A DNA stretch of 64,000 nt, from NCBI GenBank assembly GCA_963920525.1, contig OY986439.1, positions 36,993,819 to 37,057,818 on the forward strand, in the 5' to 3' direction. Positions within the stretch are counted from its first letter, which is position 1. Every line of letters begins with the position of its first letter. Made by a program: the position numbers and the translations under genes. The stretch comes from Dichetophora obliterata. Taxonomy: Eukaryota > Arthropoda > Insecta > Diptera > Sciomyzidae. Below are positions 11,285 through 22,556 of this stretch, piece by piece. Below the pieces are notes generated by a model. It searched no databases. It saw only the letters and a program-made list of their open reading frames with translations, and was not told the DNA's origin.

Positions 11285-11520
11285 TATCGTAGCGTATGTA
11301 AACCTCAGAGAGTAAAAATGCTCATGTAAATTTTCTCGAAAACATAACTCGTTCGGAGTCGGCAAAAACTCGTAGGTCCGTCCAGTTCTCGATCATTTGT
11401 GTTCAAACATTTAATAACACGCACAATACAATTGATCAATTTCTATTGATCCTGTCTCAGTCAAAGTCTTTTCAAGGTATGAAATGGCCAATCTTATATG
11501 ATACGCAAACGCAAATTTTG
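11285..11520 (+). mobile_element. SINE-B fragment (body only)
   Basis: Matches the SINE-B body at 48350-48535: CAGAGAGTAAAAATG, CGTTCGGAGTCGGC, CTCGATCATTTGTG, ATTTAATAACACGCACAA, CAATTGATCAAT, GAAATGGCC. The tRNA-like head is missing or too decayed to see, and insertions and substitutions indicate an older copy than those at 31.2 and 48.2 kb. Confidence 0.7.
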
Positions 11521-11721
11521 TCCGCCGCAAGGCTATTTAAGTACAAGTCCAATCTTAATAAATTTAGTATGGTTTGGTAGGCTTACCCCTGTAGATGTGC
11601 AAACGGGAATTTTTATTTCTTAAGAATTTATATTGTTTAAGTTAAAGCGAGTTAAAGTTTGCATTTAATTGTTGTTATGTTGCTTTTCTCTTCTTAATTT
11701 CAGCATATGCATAAAAATCGG

Positions 11722-12107
11722 CCTTTGTAGTCTGGTGGAGAGTGCGCTAGACTATCAACCCAGAGGTCCCTGGTTCGAATCCGGGCTCGGGCATGGTTCT
11801 TTTCACTTTCTTTGTTCTTTCCTACATTTAATAATTATGGAAAAACTAAAATCCACAACGTAATTGTGGAAAATGTGAAATTAAAAGACAGGAACAACTA
11901 AGGGCTGAAAATGCTTGCCAAGGTTGGCATAACACTTCCCTCGGTTAAAAGCAATTCAAATTGTCTTTCACGGCTGTTTCGCCTAATCAATAATTCACAT
12001 ATGGTTCCATCAATTCCTCTTACTATATCTATCCCTTTCCTTTCATAAAGGAAATACCTTCCATAAAGGTATAAGGCCATGCCTTGGTTCTTTGATCTTA
12101 AAAAAAT
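11722..12107 (+). mobile_element. SINE-A, full length, tRNA-derived head and poly(A) end
   Basis: The head (11722-11797) looks like a tRNA: TGTAGTCTGGTGGAGAGTG (box A region) and GGTTCGAATCC (perfect box B). A body of about 300 bp follows, ending GGTTCTTTGATCTTAAAAAA. A second copy lies at 57044-57441 on the opposite strand with the same head, body and A tail. Pol III would transcribe it from the internal promoter; mobilisation needs a partner LINE. The antisense strand of the body reads as a protein-like frame (105 codons at 11898-12215, including RERQFELLLTEG). Confidence 0.8.
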
Positions 12108-12413
12108 AGAAAATGAGTTAAAAACAGCAACAAAATATAAAGACAAGCTAACCGTTTGTATTAACGCAAATATAGTGTATCTCAATAAGAGTGCTCGATT
12201 TAAATTTTGTGGCATTTTTTTAAAATTGTTCTAAAATTTGGCAGCTTTAAAATTTAATTAACATTTAATCGGAACATGTCTAATCAACAATGAAATAAAA
12301 ATATCAACTCTGGCTTATTTTTACATTAAATCGTGCACTTTTATAAAAACACCCTTTATTTTGTTTTGTCTCAGCAACGCTGGTTGAATGCATAGTAGAA
12401 TTATCCAGGTAGC
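12108..12413. other. Noncoding flank between SINE-A and the Harbinger-like element
   Basis: AT-rich DNA with no recognised features. Confidence 0.4.
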
Positions 12414-13294
12414 ATTGGTTGCGTTCAAAAGACACTAAATTTACTCAACTGTGCAACCGTTGAGTATGTGCTTGCTGAACACAGCTGATCAGTTTCTGAT
12501 TAGCTCAACGTGTTCAGCTAGAAAGTTTGACAGTTCGAAGAATTTGATTATTTAGAAATAAAGGGTGATTGAACGCAAAAGTAAGTGAAACAAAGCAAAG
12601 AAAACAAACAATTTAATTAATTAATAATAATTATTGAAGAAATGAGTGGGCCCAAGATGGTTAAAGTTGACTGACTACACGTTTAGAAACTGCATTTATC
12701 AAGTTACAGATACGGAAGAGGTGCATATAAATTTAGTTAAAAAATTTGTTAAAATTTAATACATTGTAATTGCTTAAGACACGTAATTCTTAAATTAATA
12801 TTTTAGCAAATGTGCTACGTCTCCAGAGTTGGTTGCTGTTGTAGATGAAACTCATCTACAAAAATATCAATTATTTCGTCCAAATTCATATTATTAATAT
12901 ATATTCTTTATTTTTTTGCGCCAAATTGTAACAATTTCTGATTTAACATAGCGTTCAGAAGACACACAAAGTAGCGGAAACTGATTCTGATCACTTAAGG
13001 TCCAATTATAATAGAAGTAACGTAATGTGAACTAATGTCAGTTGAGCAGTGCGTTCTTTCACTTATTGTTTGAAACAATGCTTTCTTATACAAGTGGTTA
13101 TAATAAACGTAACGTAATGTGGCGGGACGTATAAATCCGTGGATTTTGGATTTCTACGTTACTTTACATTACGTCTTGTCAAAGAGCAATTGAACATTGA
13201 GGTTAGATTCTATTAGTGTGCAATGTGTATTGATGAAACTACGTTTTTTGTTGAGTTTTCGTTATTAATGTGTTAGTTCTATATATCCACAGCT

Positions 13295-13471
13295 ATGGAT
13301 GACGAAGTTTTAATTGAACTTGTACGGGAACGTGCAACTATTTACGACACACAACTGCCCTGGCTACTGCCTATTATAATTGTTATACGTTTTCTTACAT
13401 TGCGTACCGTCATGATGACAGTTGACAACATGACGTTACGTTTCCATGGCGAGTTGAGTTGGGGTAACTAG
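13295..13471 (+). pseudogene. MADF-domain protein remnant inside the Harbinger-like element
   Basis: A 58-codon frame starts MDDEVLIELVRERATIYDTQ, which matches the opening helix of MADF (myb/SANT-like) domains: D..LI.LV..R..IYD. After about 22 residues the similarity ends where repeated sequence and a nested MITE begin, so the domain is truncated. In Harbingers such proteins bring the transposase to the DNA ends. Confidence 0.55.
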
Positions 13472-13910
13472 GGATTAACTTCCCATGGAAACGCGAGCTG
13501 AGTTGAATTTCGTTAAATCTACGAAGTTCCACGAAACTTGTTAGATTTAACTGAGTTCGATTGGATGCGTTCAGAAGGTGCAACAGTTGTTCAACTGTTG
13601 AGCAAGGTTTCATTGAATTTATTGATTACTTTTTATTTTATTTTATTTCTGCCACTGCGCTGACATAAAATGTAACATACCGTTCAACAGGCACACAAAG
13701 TAGCGGAAACTGATACTGATTGAAATCTCAAAATGGTTTGTAAATTTTGCTCTTTCTGAACGCACACATTTATACCAAGAAAAAATGGCGAACGGAATGG
13801 TAGAAGCCCAACGCGCCTCGATGATGTGCATGGAAACATTTTTGAGCTAGAAACTCCATTATGTCAACTTGACGAAAACCCAACTCAGGCTCAACTCGCC
13901 ATGGAAACGT
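13435..13910. mobile_element. Nested MITE, about 0.48 kb, TIR CGTTTCCATGGCGAGTTGAG
   Basis: ACGTTTCCATGGCGAGTTGAG (less one base to fit) at about 13438-13457 is mirrored by CTCAACTCGCCATGGAAACG at about 13889-13908. A partial third copy (CCATGGAAACGCGAGCTGAG) lies just inside at 13483-13502. No coding content is credible. Confidence 0.6.
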
Positions 13911-14266
13911 AGTATATTATAATTCCAGCTTTATGTACTGAACACATTGACGACGACTGCAACAGTGCGAAACAATATGAAGGAAGAAACAACAATCTGG
14001 AAGTATCATAAGATTGTTTCATTCACTTATACACAAACACTTACATTGCTCTATTGTCGCACGACAAATTAGAAAAAATTCTAAAGCGACGACAGCGACT
14101 TTGTTGCAATCACTCATTGTCGTTGCAACATTTTCACCACTTTCACCTCCATAAGAAAAGCATGTACAAATAATTTGACATTTGACGCACTGTTGCTGTC
14201 GTCGTCAATGTGTTCAAGGTATTACTCAACGCGTTCAGTAAATTTTGTGTCTTTTGAACGCAGCCA

Positions 14267-14643
14267 TTGGCCGCATTCAGCGCAGACAACTGTTGTGAAC
14301 TGTAATGGTAGCGCTACCTTAGTTCACGATGTTTTTCTCTGAATGTGTTGCTACTCTACACGTCAGAAGTTAGATTCAATTTAATTTGTATGTAAATTTA
14401 ATTCAATTGCAAAGGTTTCTTACTTAAATTTGCTGCGTTCTTTCTGCGTTTATTAATTTAACAGCGTCAGTAACAGCATCTGACAGTTAAGCAAACAGTT
14501 GTGTTCATGTAGCATAGAATTTGTTCGCTCGATTAAAAGGCGTTCGTTACTTTATCAGTTTTAGTTAGCGCTACCAAATTTGTACCATTCAGCGAATTTT
14601 TACACAACAGTTGCCAACTGTTGTCTGCGCTGAATGCGGCCAA
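14267..14643. mobile_element. MITE, about 0.38 kb, TIR TTGGCCGCATTCAGCGCAGA
   Basis: TTGGCCGCATTCAGCGCAGA followed by CAACTGTTG on the left is mirrored by CAACTGTTG then TCTGCGCTGAATGCGGCCAA on the right (14625-14643). A second inner inverted pair is GGTAGCGCTACC. It abuts the Harbinger-like element at 14265, so the two share a junction. Confidence 0.7.
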
Positions 14644-14918
14644 AGACAACTGCTTATTTTCTCTTCCAAAGGAAAACAGCCTGTCAAAAACAGCTGTTGT
14701 AAAACAAGCAAAAATTAAAGCAAGTGTCCAAAATTAACATTATAAAGCAAGTGTCGAAAACTTATTCGACATTTTTACATTTATTATGTAACTAACATTA
14801 CATATTCTGTACCTTCCAAAAAGACACCACTTTTAATGAATATTTCTTTTACTTCAGCCATATGCATCTGCAGCTGCTTTTTTCACTTCAACATTTCTAA
14901 CATTGGCTATGTTTTCAC

Positions 14919-15178
14919 TTAGGGCTAGTTTTTCAGTACGAGTTTTTAACTTTTAGTCAAATTAAACCTAGCTTAACTCACCAAAATTGGACGTTTAAAC
15001 TTGGTTTACTAGATATTTTAGCATTCGTTAAAGTTAAATTGACTTAAATTATCATATAAAGTGATTTTTTGCCTAAACTGACTTTTTGCCTAAACTGAGC
15101 TTAAACGTCCAATTTTGGAGAGTTAAGCTCGGTTTCATTTGACTAGACTTTAAACTCGTACTGATAAACTGACCCTTA
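14919..15178. mobile_element. MITE, about 0.26 kb, with 75-bp inverted arms
   Basis: The left arm from TTAGGGCTAGTTTTTCAGTA through CCAAAATTGGACGTTTAA (to about 14998) is complementary, with some mismatches, to the right arm ending CTCGTACTGATAAACTGACC at about 15174. The loop contains a duplicated CTTTTTGCCTAAACTGA. No ORF. Confidence 0.75.
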
Positions 15179-17100
15179 TTGACAATTACCGATTGAAAGG
15201 GCTCTCTTTTTGAGAATATTTTTTGACAGTATATGTTTTCCATAACTGTTTTTGCTACCTAGATAATTCTGAATTGGTTGAATGTGTCCGAAAAGATTCC
15301 AAAGAAAAAGCTAGAACAACCACAGCTCTGTTTTTTTACACCCGTATTCTACTCTTCCACAGCAACATTGTTCAATAGAGCGAATGTGTGGCTTAATATT
15401 TTGTTGCTGTTTTTTATATGGGGAAAAATGTGTTTTTAATATCTAATTGATACATATCCTAATAACAAAACATTTGAATACAAAGTATATTGTGCATTTG
15501 GTATGAACCAGAGCTTTCAAATCATATAAGTCACTCGAATGTGTTGTCTTAAAGTGGGTTAAAAGGAGGCTAAAGTTTTGTATTCACGTATTAATAAGGT
15601 AGGTAGATTCATTGTCGACCCATTTTGGTTCCATTTTTGTCAATCCATTTTTTGCTTAATGGATTAAACTTAATGCTTTTAAACACTGTGTCAATGCACT
15701 TAACATTTCTAAAACATGAGCCACAGATGATCTACGCATCACACTCGTAGCAACCTTAATCGTTGTCGTTTTTGTAGCCAATAAAAGGCAACCGCTCCTA
15801 AAACTCTACCTCAAACCTATACTTTAATAAATAAACGACCAAAACGCGCCTGAATTTTAATTATATTAAATATTTTATGAATTTATTGCGCCGCTCAAAA
15901 ATCATTTTGAAAAGTATGACATTGTGTTACTTTTAAGTTAAAACTTAATTAATATCGTAGTTAATACTTTATCTCTATTTACTTATAAAATGCTTACAAA
16001 TAAAACTGTTACGTTTAAAAGTATTAAAAACTAAATCCAAGCTTTATTTATGTTTAGACACCACTGGAAGAGCTTAAATTTGATATAAACCAGCCAACAT
16101 TATCAGCTATAACAACAATAAACAAAAAAATCAACCCTCAAATGTTTAAGCTAGAACCAAATGAAAACAACAAAAAAACATTAAAATAACATATTACGTC
16201 ACTGCTTCGTCTTTCACAAAGTTTACGGCTTGAAATAAAAAAAGCGGGCAAACAAATATACAACAGCAACACACACAAATATAAAAATATTCCATAGACA
16301 TTGCCAGACGCACAAAAGCACGACCAAGATTCATCAACAACGACTACGACAACACTTGCTACAAGAACAACCAGATCGACTGAGTGCTGCGTTTCATTCT
16401 ACATTTACTTGTTTTATGACGTCATCTATTCAAAATATGCTTGCCTAACTTTGCATGCACATGTTGGTTTATTAGGAGTTGTCATAATCATAATCAGACT
16501 TCTAGAAAAACCTCCAATAACGCATGTATTTGAAAATAGACCTTAAGAATTTATAGGCCTATTCTGTCTGTCTTGATAATTTTACCAATCAAAGATACCT
16601 AAATTGCAATACAAATTCAACTAATTTGTTGTATCTACTGAAAATTAAAATAAATACTATTTCGTCATAAAGTCACCTTCATTGATATTCTTGTTTAGAG
16701 TCTAAATGCCTTATTAATTCTTAAATTTATAAGAACTTAAATTTATTTATAGTTACTTATCTAAATGTCCTTTCTTATCTTATCCTCTAAAAAAATGGAA
16801 TGCGTTGAAAAATGTAGTACAATTAATTGTTATAATTACAATAAATTTAAAATCTTAAGTTTAAAAAAAAAATACAGCGTATCAAAAATAAATTAACATC
16901 TACAAATAATACTATTGAAAACAGACATTCACAATCACAATGAACTCGATGTTCTACAAGCATAGACCGAACTACTACAGAACACAGTGTGGCTACTTCA
17001 TATTAGTGAGACATAAACGTCTTTCGATTATAATTTTGTTTGTTGTTAATTATTGTTTGTCTAAATTGTTGTGCTCTTAAAAGATGTATTAATTCTTATC
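15179..17100. other. Noncoding region upstream of CREB, TE-poor
   Basis: No transposon ends were recognised. The part at 16200-16500 is richer in GC and in CAA/ACA words, like a fly leader or enhancer, and holds the consensus CRE at 16417. The 81-codon frame at 16301-16546 is mostly low complexity and I do not call it a gene. Confidence 0.35.
16417..16424. promoter_or_regulatory. Consensus cAMP response element TGACGTCA
   Basis: A perfect palindromic CRE lies 5.8 kb upstream of the exon carrying the CREB start codon, in a locally GC-richer, TE-poor stretch (about 16.2-16.5 kb) that could be a promoter, leader exon or enhancer. Vertebrate CREB promoters carry CREs and are autoregulated. Whether this one is used is unknown; an 8-mer can occur by chance in 64 kb. 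Confidence 0.35.
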
Positions 17101-17339
17101 TGACGACAAATTTTTTTTAACTAGATGGCCTGGCAGACGTCCTGCTCCTTCGTGTCTTCCACAAATATGAGCAAAGTTTTATGTCATGATGTGTATATAT
17201 TCATTTACTTGGCAACAGTGTCACCTATCGGCTACGCATGAACCAGCGTCTCGTCAAAACAAACATAGTGCGCAAATATGATCTCAATCGGTAAAGTCGT
17301 TCAGAAGTTATGAGATCACGAACAGGCGTACCAACGATT

Positions 17340-18150
17340 TTATGTACAAGTTGTGATCAAAAAGTAAGGTTACTTTTTATTTAAAAAAGGTTTTTTAAGG
17401 TTTCTTTTCTTGTTAATAATCAATAGATGCGCCACGAGCTTTTGCAATGCAAAACAGTCTTTTTGTCATCGATTCAGATAAATTGGCTGACATCTAGGCT
17501 ACCCCATTCGGCAACAATTCAGCCTTTAGATCATCTGTGCTGTCATATTGGCCATTGATTGCTTAATTCTTCTGACTAATATGCCCCACATATTTTTTAT
17601 GGGATTTAGATCCGGAAAGCAGGCCGGCCAGTCCATAGTTTCAATGGAGCAGTCTTCCAAATATCGCTTCGTTTAATTTTCGTGTATGTTATCTTGTAAA
17701 CACATTAGTGGAGCCTCCCTATTGGCCTCAATAAAAGAAAGGAGGATGTTTTTCAGTCTCTGCTTTTCATTCGCGACGATGCGAACTGTAATTCAAGCTT
17801 TTCTTTTGACGTACAAGACCTCCAAAACATTACGGAGCTTCATACGAATTTGAGTTTGAAAAAATAAAGGGGTGTTTTCGCAAATCTTTCCAATAGAATC
17901 GGAAACCATCGGGACCATCAAGATTCCACTTTTTCTCTTCCGAAAAAATAAACTTTGCAATAAATAGTCAGGTAGAATTTTACGATCAATAGCAATAACT
18001 TACTGTGTCCCAATCGGTGTATATATGTTCTTCTGCAAATCGAAGACGCGCCTGCTAATTTCGAACGACACATCGACTTCTATTAATTTTTTTTCGAAAT
18101 TTCCGATATCGTTAGTCTAGACTCGTTGTAGGTCAATATTTTGCCACGCT
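17340..18150 (-). pseudogene. Tc1-like transposase relic
   Basis: On the minus strand around 17530-17645 the frame reads MDWPACFPDLNPIKNMWGIL then VRRIKQSM. This is the Tc1 signature of the last catalytic region (xWPAxSPDLNPIENLWG), with Lys in place of the expected catalytic Glu (PIKNMW) and several stops around it. Upstream pieces (17650-18140) are decayed but colinear in length with a Tc1 transposase. No intact ends were found. Confidence 0.7.
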
Positions 18151-19021
18151 CTTCATTCAACAATATTGTACCTCGTAGCATTTGGTTTAAAACTGATTCT
18201 AATTTTAATTAAACTTGAAAAAACCGTATTAATTACTTGTAATCTCGAAAGAAACTAATTTTCGAATATAGTATTCTCATTATGAAACTGCGAAAAGTGC
18301 AGAAGAAGAGCAATCGACAAGAAAAGATAACGGTGCGATGTAAGCTCTGACACCAAAACCGATTTCTCAAAGGCAGGGAAGTAGCTAACCGTAGTCCTAG
18401 ATGAGGAATTGAAGTTTTTAAATATTTTGAAAAAATTTATAATTGAGATACATACTACAAGGAACATGATTTCGGTCTACAATTAGCGTAAAAAAAATTC
18501 ATGTAAGCTTGCTTTTATCCCAAAACAAAACGGTTATGGAAGTATATACAAATTAAAAAATATGTAGTTTTCTACACCAACGTAGGACTACGATTAAGAG
18601 TTCATGTAGTGTAAAAAAACTAACTCAGAAAGTTTTCACTGATATAAAATTTATAACAAAAGTTTATTTCTTAAAGTGTCTTATGATTATGAAAAGCACT
18701 TTTTTATCAAATACTCACATCTAGAAGTTTTCCTACTCTTTAGTTAGTAAATTTCTAAATTTTATACACATTTCCAATCATATTAAATAATATTACGTAA
18801 ACTTTTAAAGCGGCGGAACATTTGTAATATTTTTCTACCTGAATGAATTCTGGATTGAAATAAATCTGTTATTTTGAAAAAATTTAAATTTTCATACATT
18901 GCTATTAATCTTATTTAAACGTTAACTGAAATTAGTAGACTAAACTAAAAAAACCGCTTAAAATTCAGTGTTCAAATTCTACCGTATCATGATTTAGCTA
19001 AATAACTATTATATAGTGTTA
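18151..19021. other. AT-rich DNA without recognised features
   Basis: Only short frames without motifs (for example 18255-18467 minus). Nothing supports a gene. Confidence 0.4.
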
Positions 19022-21185
19022 CTAGCTGATATACCCGGTGTTACTCGAGAGTCATTTATATAAACATTTTAACATACATTTCTCGATTAAATGTTTTTTA
19101 AAATCGGGAATCATGAAAAACATGTTGAATTTTATTTGAATTTTATTTTATTTATCTACCGTTAGAAAGGTAATTGAACGAACATTGATCCAAAAAAGTT
19201 TAGGAAAATTTTTGTTGTTGGTGGTTACATCTCTTGCGGTGAGCTAATTGAATTCAAAGAAAGGGTGCGAAAACATATTTTAAAAATTAAAAAGAATTTT
19301 TATATTTACTTAATCTTAAAGCAAGCACAATTACCTTCAACAAAATAAAAATTATGGTGGGACTCAATGCGTCCTTGTGATATGGACATTTTAACGTCTA
19401 AACAAAGATTTATATTAAAAAACATATTGAACTTTTTAACAAAAAAAATTTAATGAAATATATTAAAAAAAGCGAAGTTATTGCATTAAAATATTCACAT
19501 AATTTTTTTCTCATTATTAGCTATCAATGTTTTATGAAAATTCGTTGTGCTAAAAATGATTGTACCTACTAAAATTTCTATTAGCTGCGTTTTTTCATTG
19601 GAGATCAGGATCATATAATCGCATTTGCAAGCAAATCATTATTTTATTTTTTAAAAGTTTGGTAGCAATAGCATTTTCGCAAAATATTTCGCAAAACTTA
19701 TCTGCTAGCTGCATAAGAACATCAGATATTCTTCTGTAAGCAGAAAAAAGCGCCACCTGTCTGTAATCCCAAACGTGTGTGGTTAAATTTGAAGAAACTT
19801 TTGAAAAAACATTATTCAGCTTTTCACCGTAAGGTGTATGTATAGTTTGTACCCACACATCTTACAAATGTGGCGCCATCTATCTGTGAATTTAACGCAC
19901 AGATCAAAACTAATGAAATAATTGTGCTGACCAGATGCGCATATGTTTTATTATATCGCCATATAGCTGAAACTGATTACATGAAAATATTAACTTATAC
20001 AGCATTCTTATTCACAGTCATCTTTTCGATAACATTGTGATATATATACAACATTTAGGGCATTAATCTGTATCACGAAGCAGCACACCAACGACAAGCA
20101 AGACACGAGAAGCAATAGAATTTCGTATAGAAAAAAGTATTGCTTCTCGTGTCTTGCTTGTCGTTGGTGTGCTGCTTCGTGATACAGATTAATGCCCTTA
20201 AAGTACCATTGATAGAGAACTAAGTGACAACGGTGACACAATAGTGAGAACAAATAGAGCCATCACAACAAAACAAAAATTTTGGGGGGTGGGGAGGAAA
20301 AAACTAAGTAGATCACTATAAAGAAGATTTTATATAATCCAAAATGTTCGTAATTACTTAAGACACAAACTTAAGACACAAACTTATTACTTAAGACACA
20401 AACGTTCAAACTATACAGAGAATTTTAACACAAAACTAAGTTTTATTAATAGTCTGGTATGAAAAAATAGATTTTTAGCCATAACTTTTGATTGGAAAGA
20501 GATATTGGGGTAATTTTTTCACATAAATTATTTTTGAGACTTGACTTTTTTGTAAAAAATATAAAAACAACATTTTGGAAAAAATAAATTTCGCGAAAAA
20601 AATCAAAGGGGGTACTTGTTTGTTGTTTTGATGACAAAAACAGTAAAATAATTTATGCGCTTAGCTGGAAGAATTTTTGCAAATAAATGCTATGTCATAT
20701 GAAAGGTAGTCAGATTTGCTATTTTTAATTGATTTCATTTTTACAACAACAATTTTTGAGTAATTTTTTGAGTAAAAAGTCAATATTTTGGACCTTTTTT
20801 GGCATACCTTTTTTGGAAAGACCAAACTTTGATATTCATGTCGTTTTTTTCTCATTCTTAGGTAACGATGTTTTATGAAAAAGTCGTTGTACTGAAAATT
20901 TCTCCAATTTTGAAGATATGTGAGTGTTTTTGATTCAAAAGAACAAAAAATTTTTAAAATTAAATATACAAAAATCTCCGATACTAAAAAGTTTTATAAT
21001 AAATTACCGTTGATTGAAAAATTTCATAGGAGGCGTGGCAAAAACTAAGTATGTAACATTTTAAGTTGGGATAAACTTAATATGTGTACCTAGTTTGAGC
21101 GAAATCCGTTGAGCCGTTTAGATTTGTATAAAGGCCAAACAAACAAACAAACAAACAAACAGAAAATGAGTTTTATTACTATAGA
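19022..21185 (+). repeat. Large interspersed repeat, copy A (about 2.1 kb)
   Basis: Begins CTAGCTGATATACCCGGTGT and ends with GCGAAATCCGTTGAGCCG then a run of CAAA units and TTTATTACTATAGATA. The same sequence in reverse lies at 60190-62195, with homology visible at many points (for example GTAGTCAGATTTGCTATTTT, AAAGTTTTATAAT, and the G-run near 20282). This copy contains a 140-bp hairpin element absent from copy B and a triplicated ACTTAAGACACAAA word near 20357-20402. No coding potential is evident; the class is not assigned. Confidence 0.8.
20058..20197. mobile_element. 140-bp perfect-hairpin MITE with TTA duplications
   Basis: Two 60-bp arms (20058-20117 and 20138-20197) are exact reverse complements around a 20-bp loop. 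The ends are GGGCATTAATCTGTATCACG and its mirror; TTA flanks both sides (20055-20057, 20198-20200). Copy B of the surrounding repeat has the uninterrupted site CTTTAAATG at about 61200-61208. TTA duplications and GGGC ends are typical of PIF/Harbinger-type MITEs. Confidence 0.85.
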
Positions 21186-22207
21186 TAGTTTTGTGAATCA
21201 AATATGCTGTTTTAAGTTTCCAGTTAAAAATCCATTTTTTGAGTCATAGCCACATTTGCTCTTAGTATTTATTTCTAACTTGGCTAACTCCAACAACAAT
21301 CGCTTAGCTAAATAATTGTTAAATGTTAAATATGAAATTAGTAAATATTTGCCCCGTTTTCACCGAACTTACAACAACTTTAGAATACCCACTAGTTGCA
21401 TTTTTTTTTGTTTGTTTTTTACTACATTCCGCGCATTTGTTGTTGTCCATTGTAATCGCTACAAGTTTGCTAAATTGTTTTTGTACGAATCATGAGCAAA
21501 CTCTTTGCTTGCTTTGCAGCGTCCCGCATTTGACGCGCACAGTTGTCTTGGTTGCTTGGTTTTTTGCTAATCTGGATTTTAGTGCCTCATAGTTTTGATG
21601 ATGTTGCCGATGAGTCATCAACACCGAGATACCTCATATCAGCATTGATGGTATATGTATGATTGTATATATGACCGTATGTTTCAAAGTTGTGGTGTTT
21701 ATCTCATAGAATGAATGCTTCATGCTTTTCAGCTTATTCACTGCTGTTTTGCGGTTTTCAGTTCAAGTTGTTTTACACTGCTTTTTTTTGTGTGTGTTTT
21801 ATTAAAGCTATTTGGCTACAACGTCGAGTGTTTTAAATTTTGCGCGCCTAAGTTAAAGCTAGACAGTACGGTGTCTTTCTTGTCGAACTTAAATTTATTA
21901 TTTGTTGTTTTTGTTTTTTGCTTCGATTGTTTATTGTAATATTTTATAGTTTGTGTCATTGAAAATGGCAATTAAATATGAAATCAATAGAAACTGCTTT
22001 TCATTTACGAAATAACTGCTTGAAACTGCAACGAAATAGATTTTAGTCCCTTTGTTGTGGTGTGTATTTTATTGTTGCAAACTAGAAAATTTGTATGTGT
22101 TAACACACAGTTATGGCAATCATGAAATTTTGAAAAAACCCTAAATATTAAGCAATAAATTCCAACGTAACTAATATGCTAATTTTATCTTTCATTTCAA
22201 TTTGCAG
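21186..22207. other. Noncoding region before the CREB start exon
   Basis: Pyrimidine-rich, GTTGTT/TTTGT-biased DNA with no TE ends. An AP-1-like ATGAGTCATCA lies at about 21609-21620. The DNA just before 22207 provides the pyrimidine tract of the splice acceptor. Confidence 0.4.
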
Positions 22208-22556
22208 TTAAGACTTCAAACTGGATAAACTAGAAAAATCATCTCTTTGGTGGCCACCCGGTGAAGGACCCGAGCCATTCCTGCACACCTTACACACCAA
22301 AGTAAAACGTAGGAAAAACAACAAAATCAACAAAAAACAACTTTATCGTCATCATCATCACCACCACCATCATCATCATCACCAACAGCTAGCAAAACCA
22401 CAAGCTTAAGTTTCTGTTGCTGTTGCTGTTGCTGCACCGCTTTAATTTAAATTTTATTTATAACATATTATTTTTGTACAAAATATTTACAAATAAAAAA
22501 ACTTCAAACTGAAGCAACTATCAGAAGACGTCACGGTGCTGTTGAAAATCAAAAAA
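22208..22556 (+). other. CrebB: Probable 5' UTR part of the CREB start exon
   Basis: A pyrimidine-rich stretch ends in TTTGCAG at 22201-22207, a good 3' splice site, and the following 349 bp run to the initiator ATG. The DNA is more GC-rich than its surroundings and holds a CAT/CAC triplet run (about 22348-22382) and a GTTGCT run (about 22413-22433), both common in fly leaders. This implies at least one upstream noncoding exon and a promoter further 5' that I could not place. An AGACGTCA half-palindrome (CRE-like) lies at 22526-22533. Confidence 0.55.

Larger units (their letters stand above)
12417..14265. mobile_element. Harbinger-like element, 1.85 kb, with nested insertions
   Basis: The ends GGTTGCGTTCAAAAGACAC (12417-12435) and GTGTCTTTTGAACGCAGCC (14247-14265) are inverted with one mismatch, and the complementarity continues for about 60 bp. 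ATT lies on both sides (12414-12416 and 14266-14268), a 3-bp duplication like that of PIF/Harbinger elements. It carries a MADF-domain remnant, which fits the DNA-binding partner protein of Harbingers. Inside are a further inverted pair (13435-13910), direct repeats of a CACAAAGTAGCGGAAACTGA block (12969 and 13693), and repeated GTAACGTAATGTG words. No DDE transposase was recognised. Confidence 0.65.

Noticed and set aside
11722..11797. Functional tRNA gene
   Set aside because: Box A and B are present but the stems do not close cleanly, and the unit is fused to a SINE body with an A tail and a second copy at 57.4 kb. The same holds for the heads at 31172, 43261, 43405 and 48227.
12417..14265. 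Complete Harbinger transposase
   Set aside because: No DDE motifs in any frame; only the short MADF opening is recognisable.
20008..20253. 81-codon ORF across the hairpin MITE
   Set aside because: Created by the perfect inverted repeat; it reads the two arms and has no family features.
19022..21185. Helitron assignment for the 2.1-kb repeat
   Set aside because: One end reads TATATCAGCTAG, which recalls a CTAG terminus, but I find no convincing hairpin just inside it and no Rep/helicase coding, so I left the class open.
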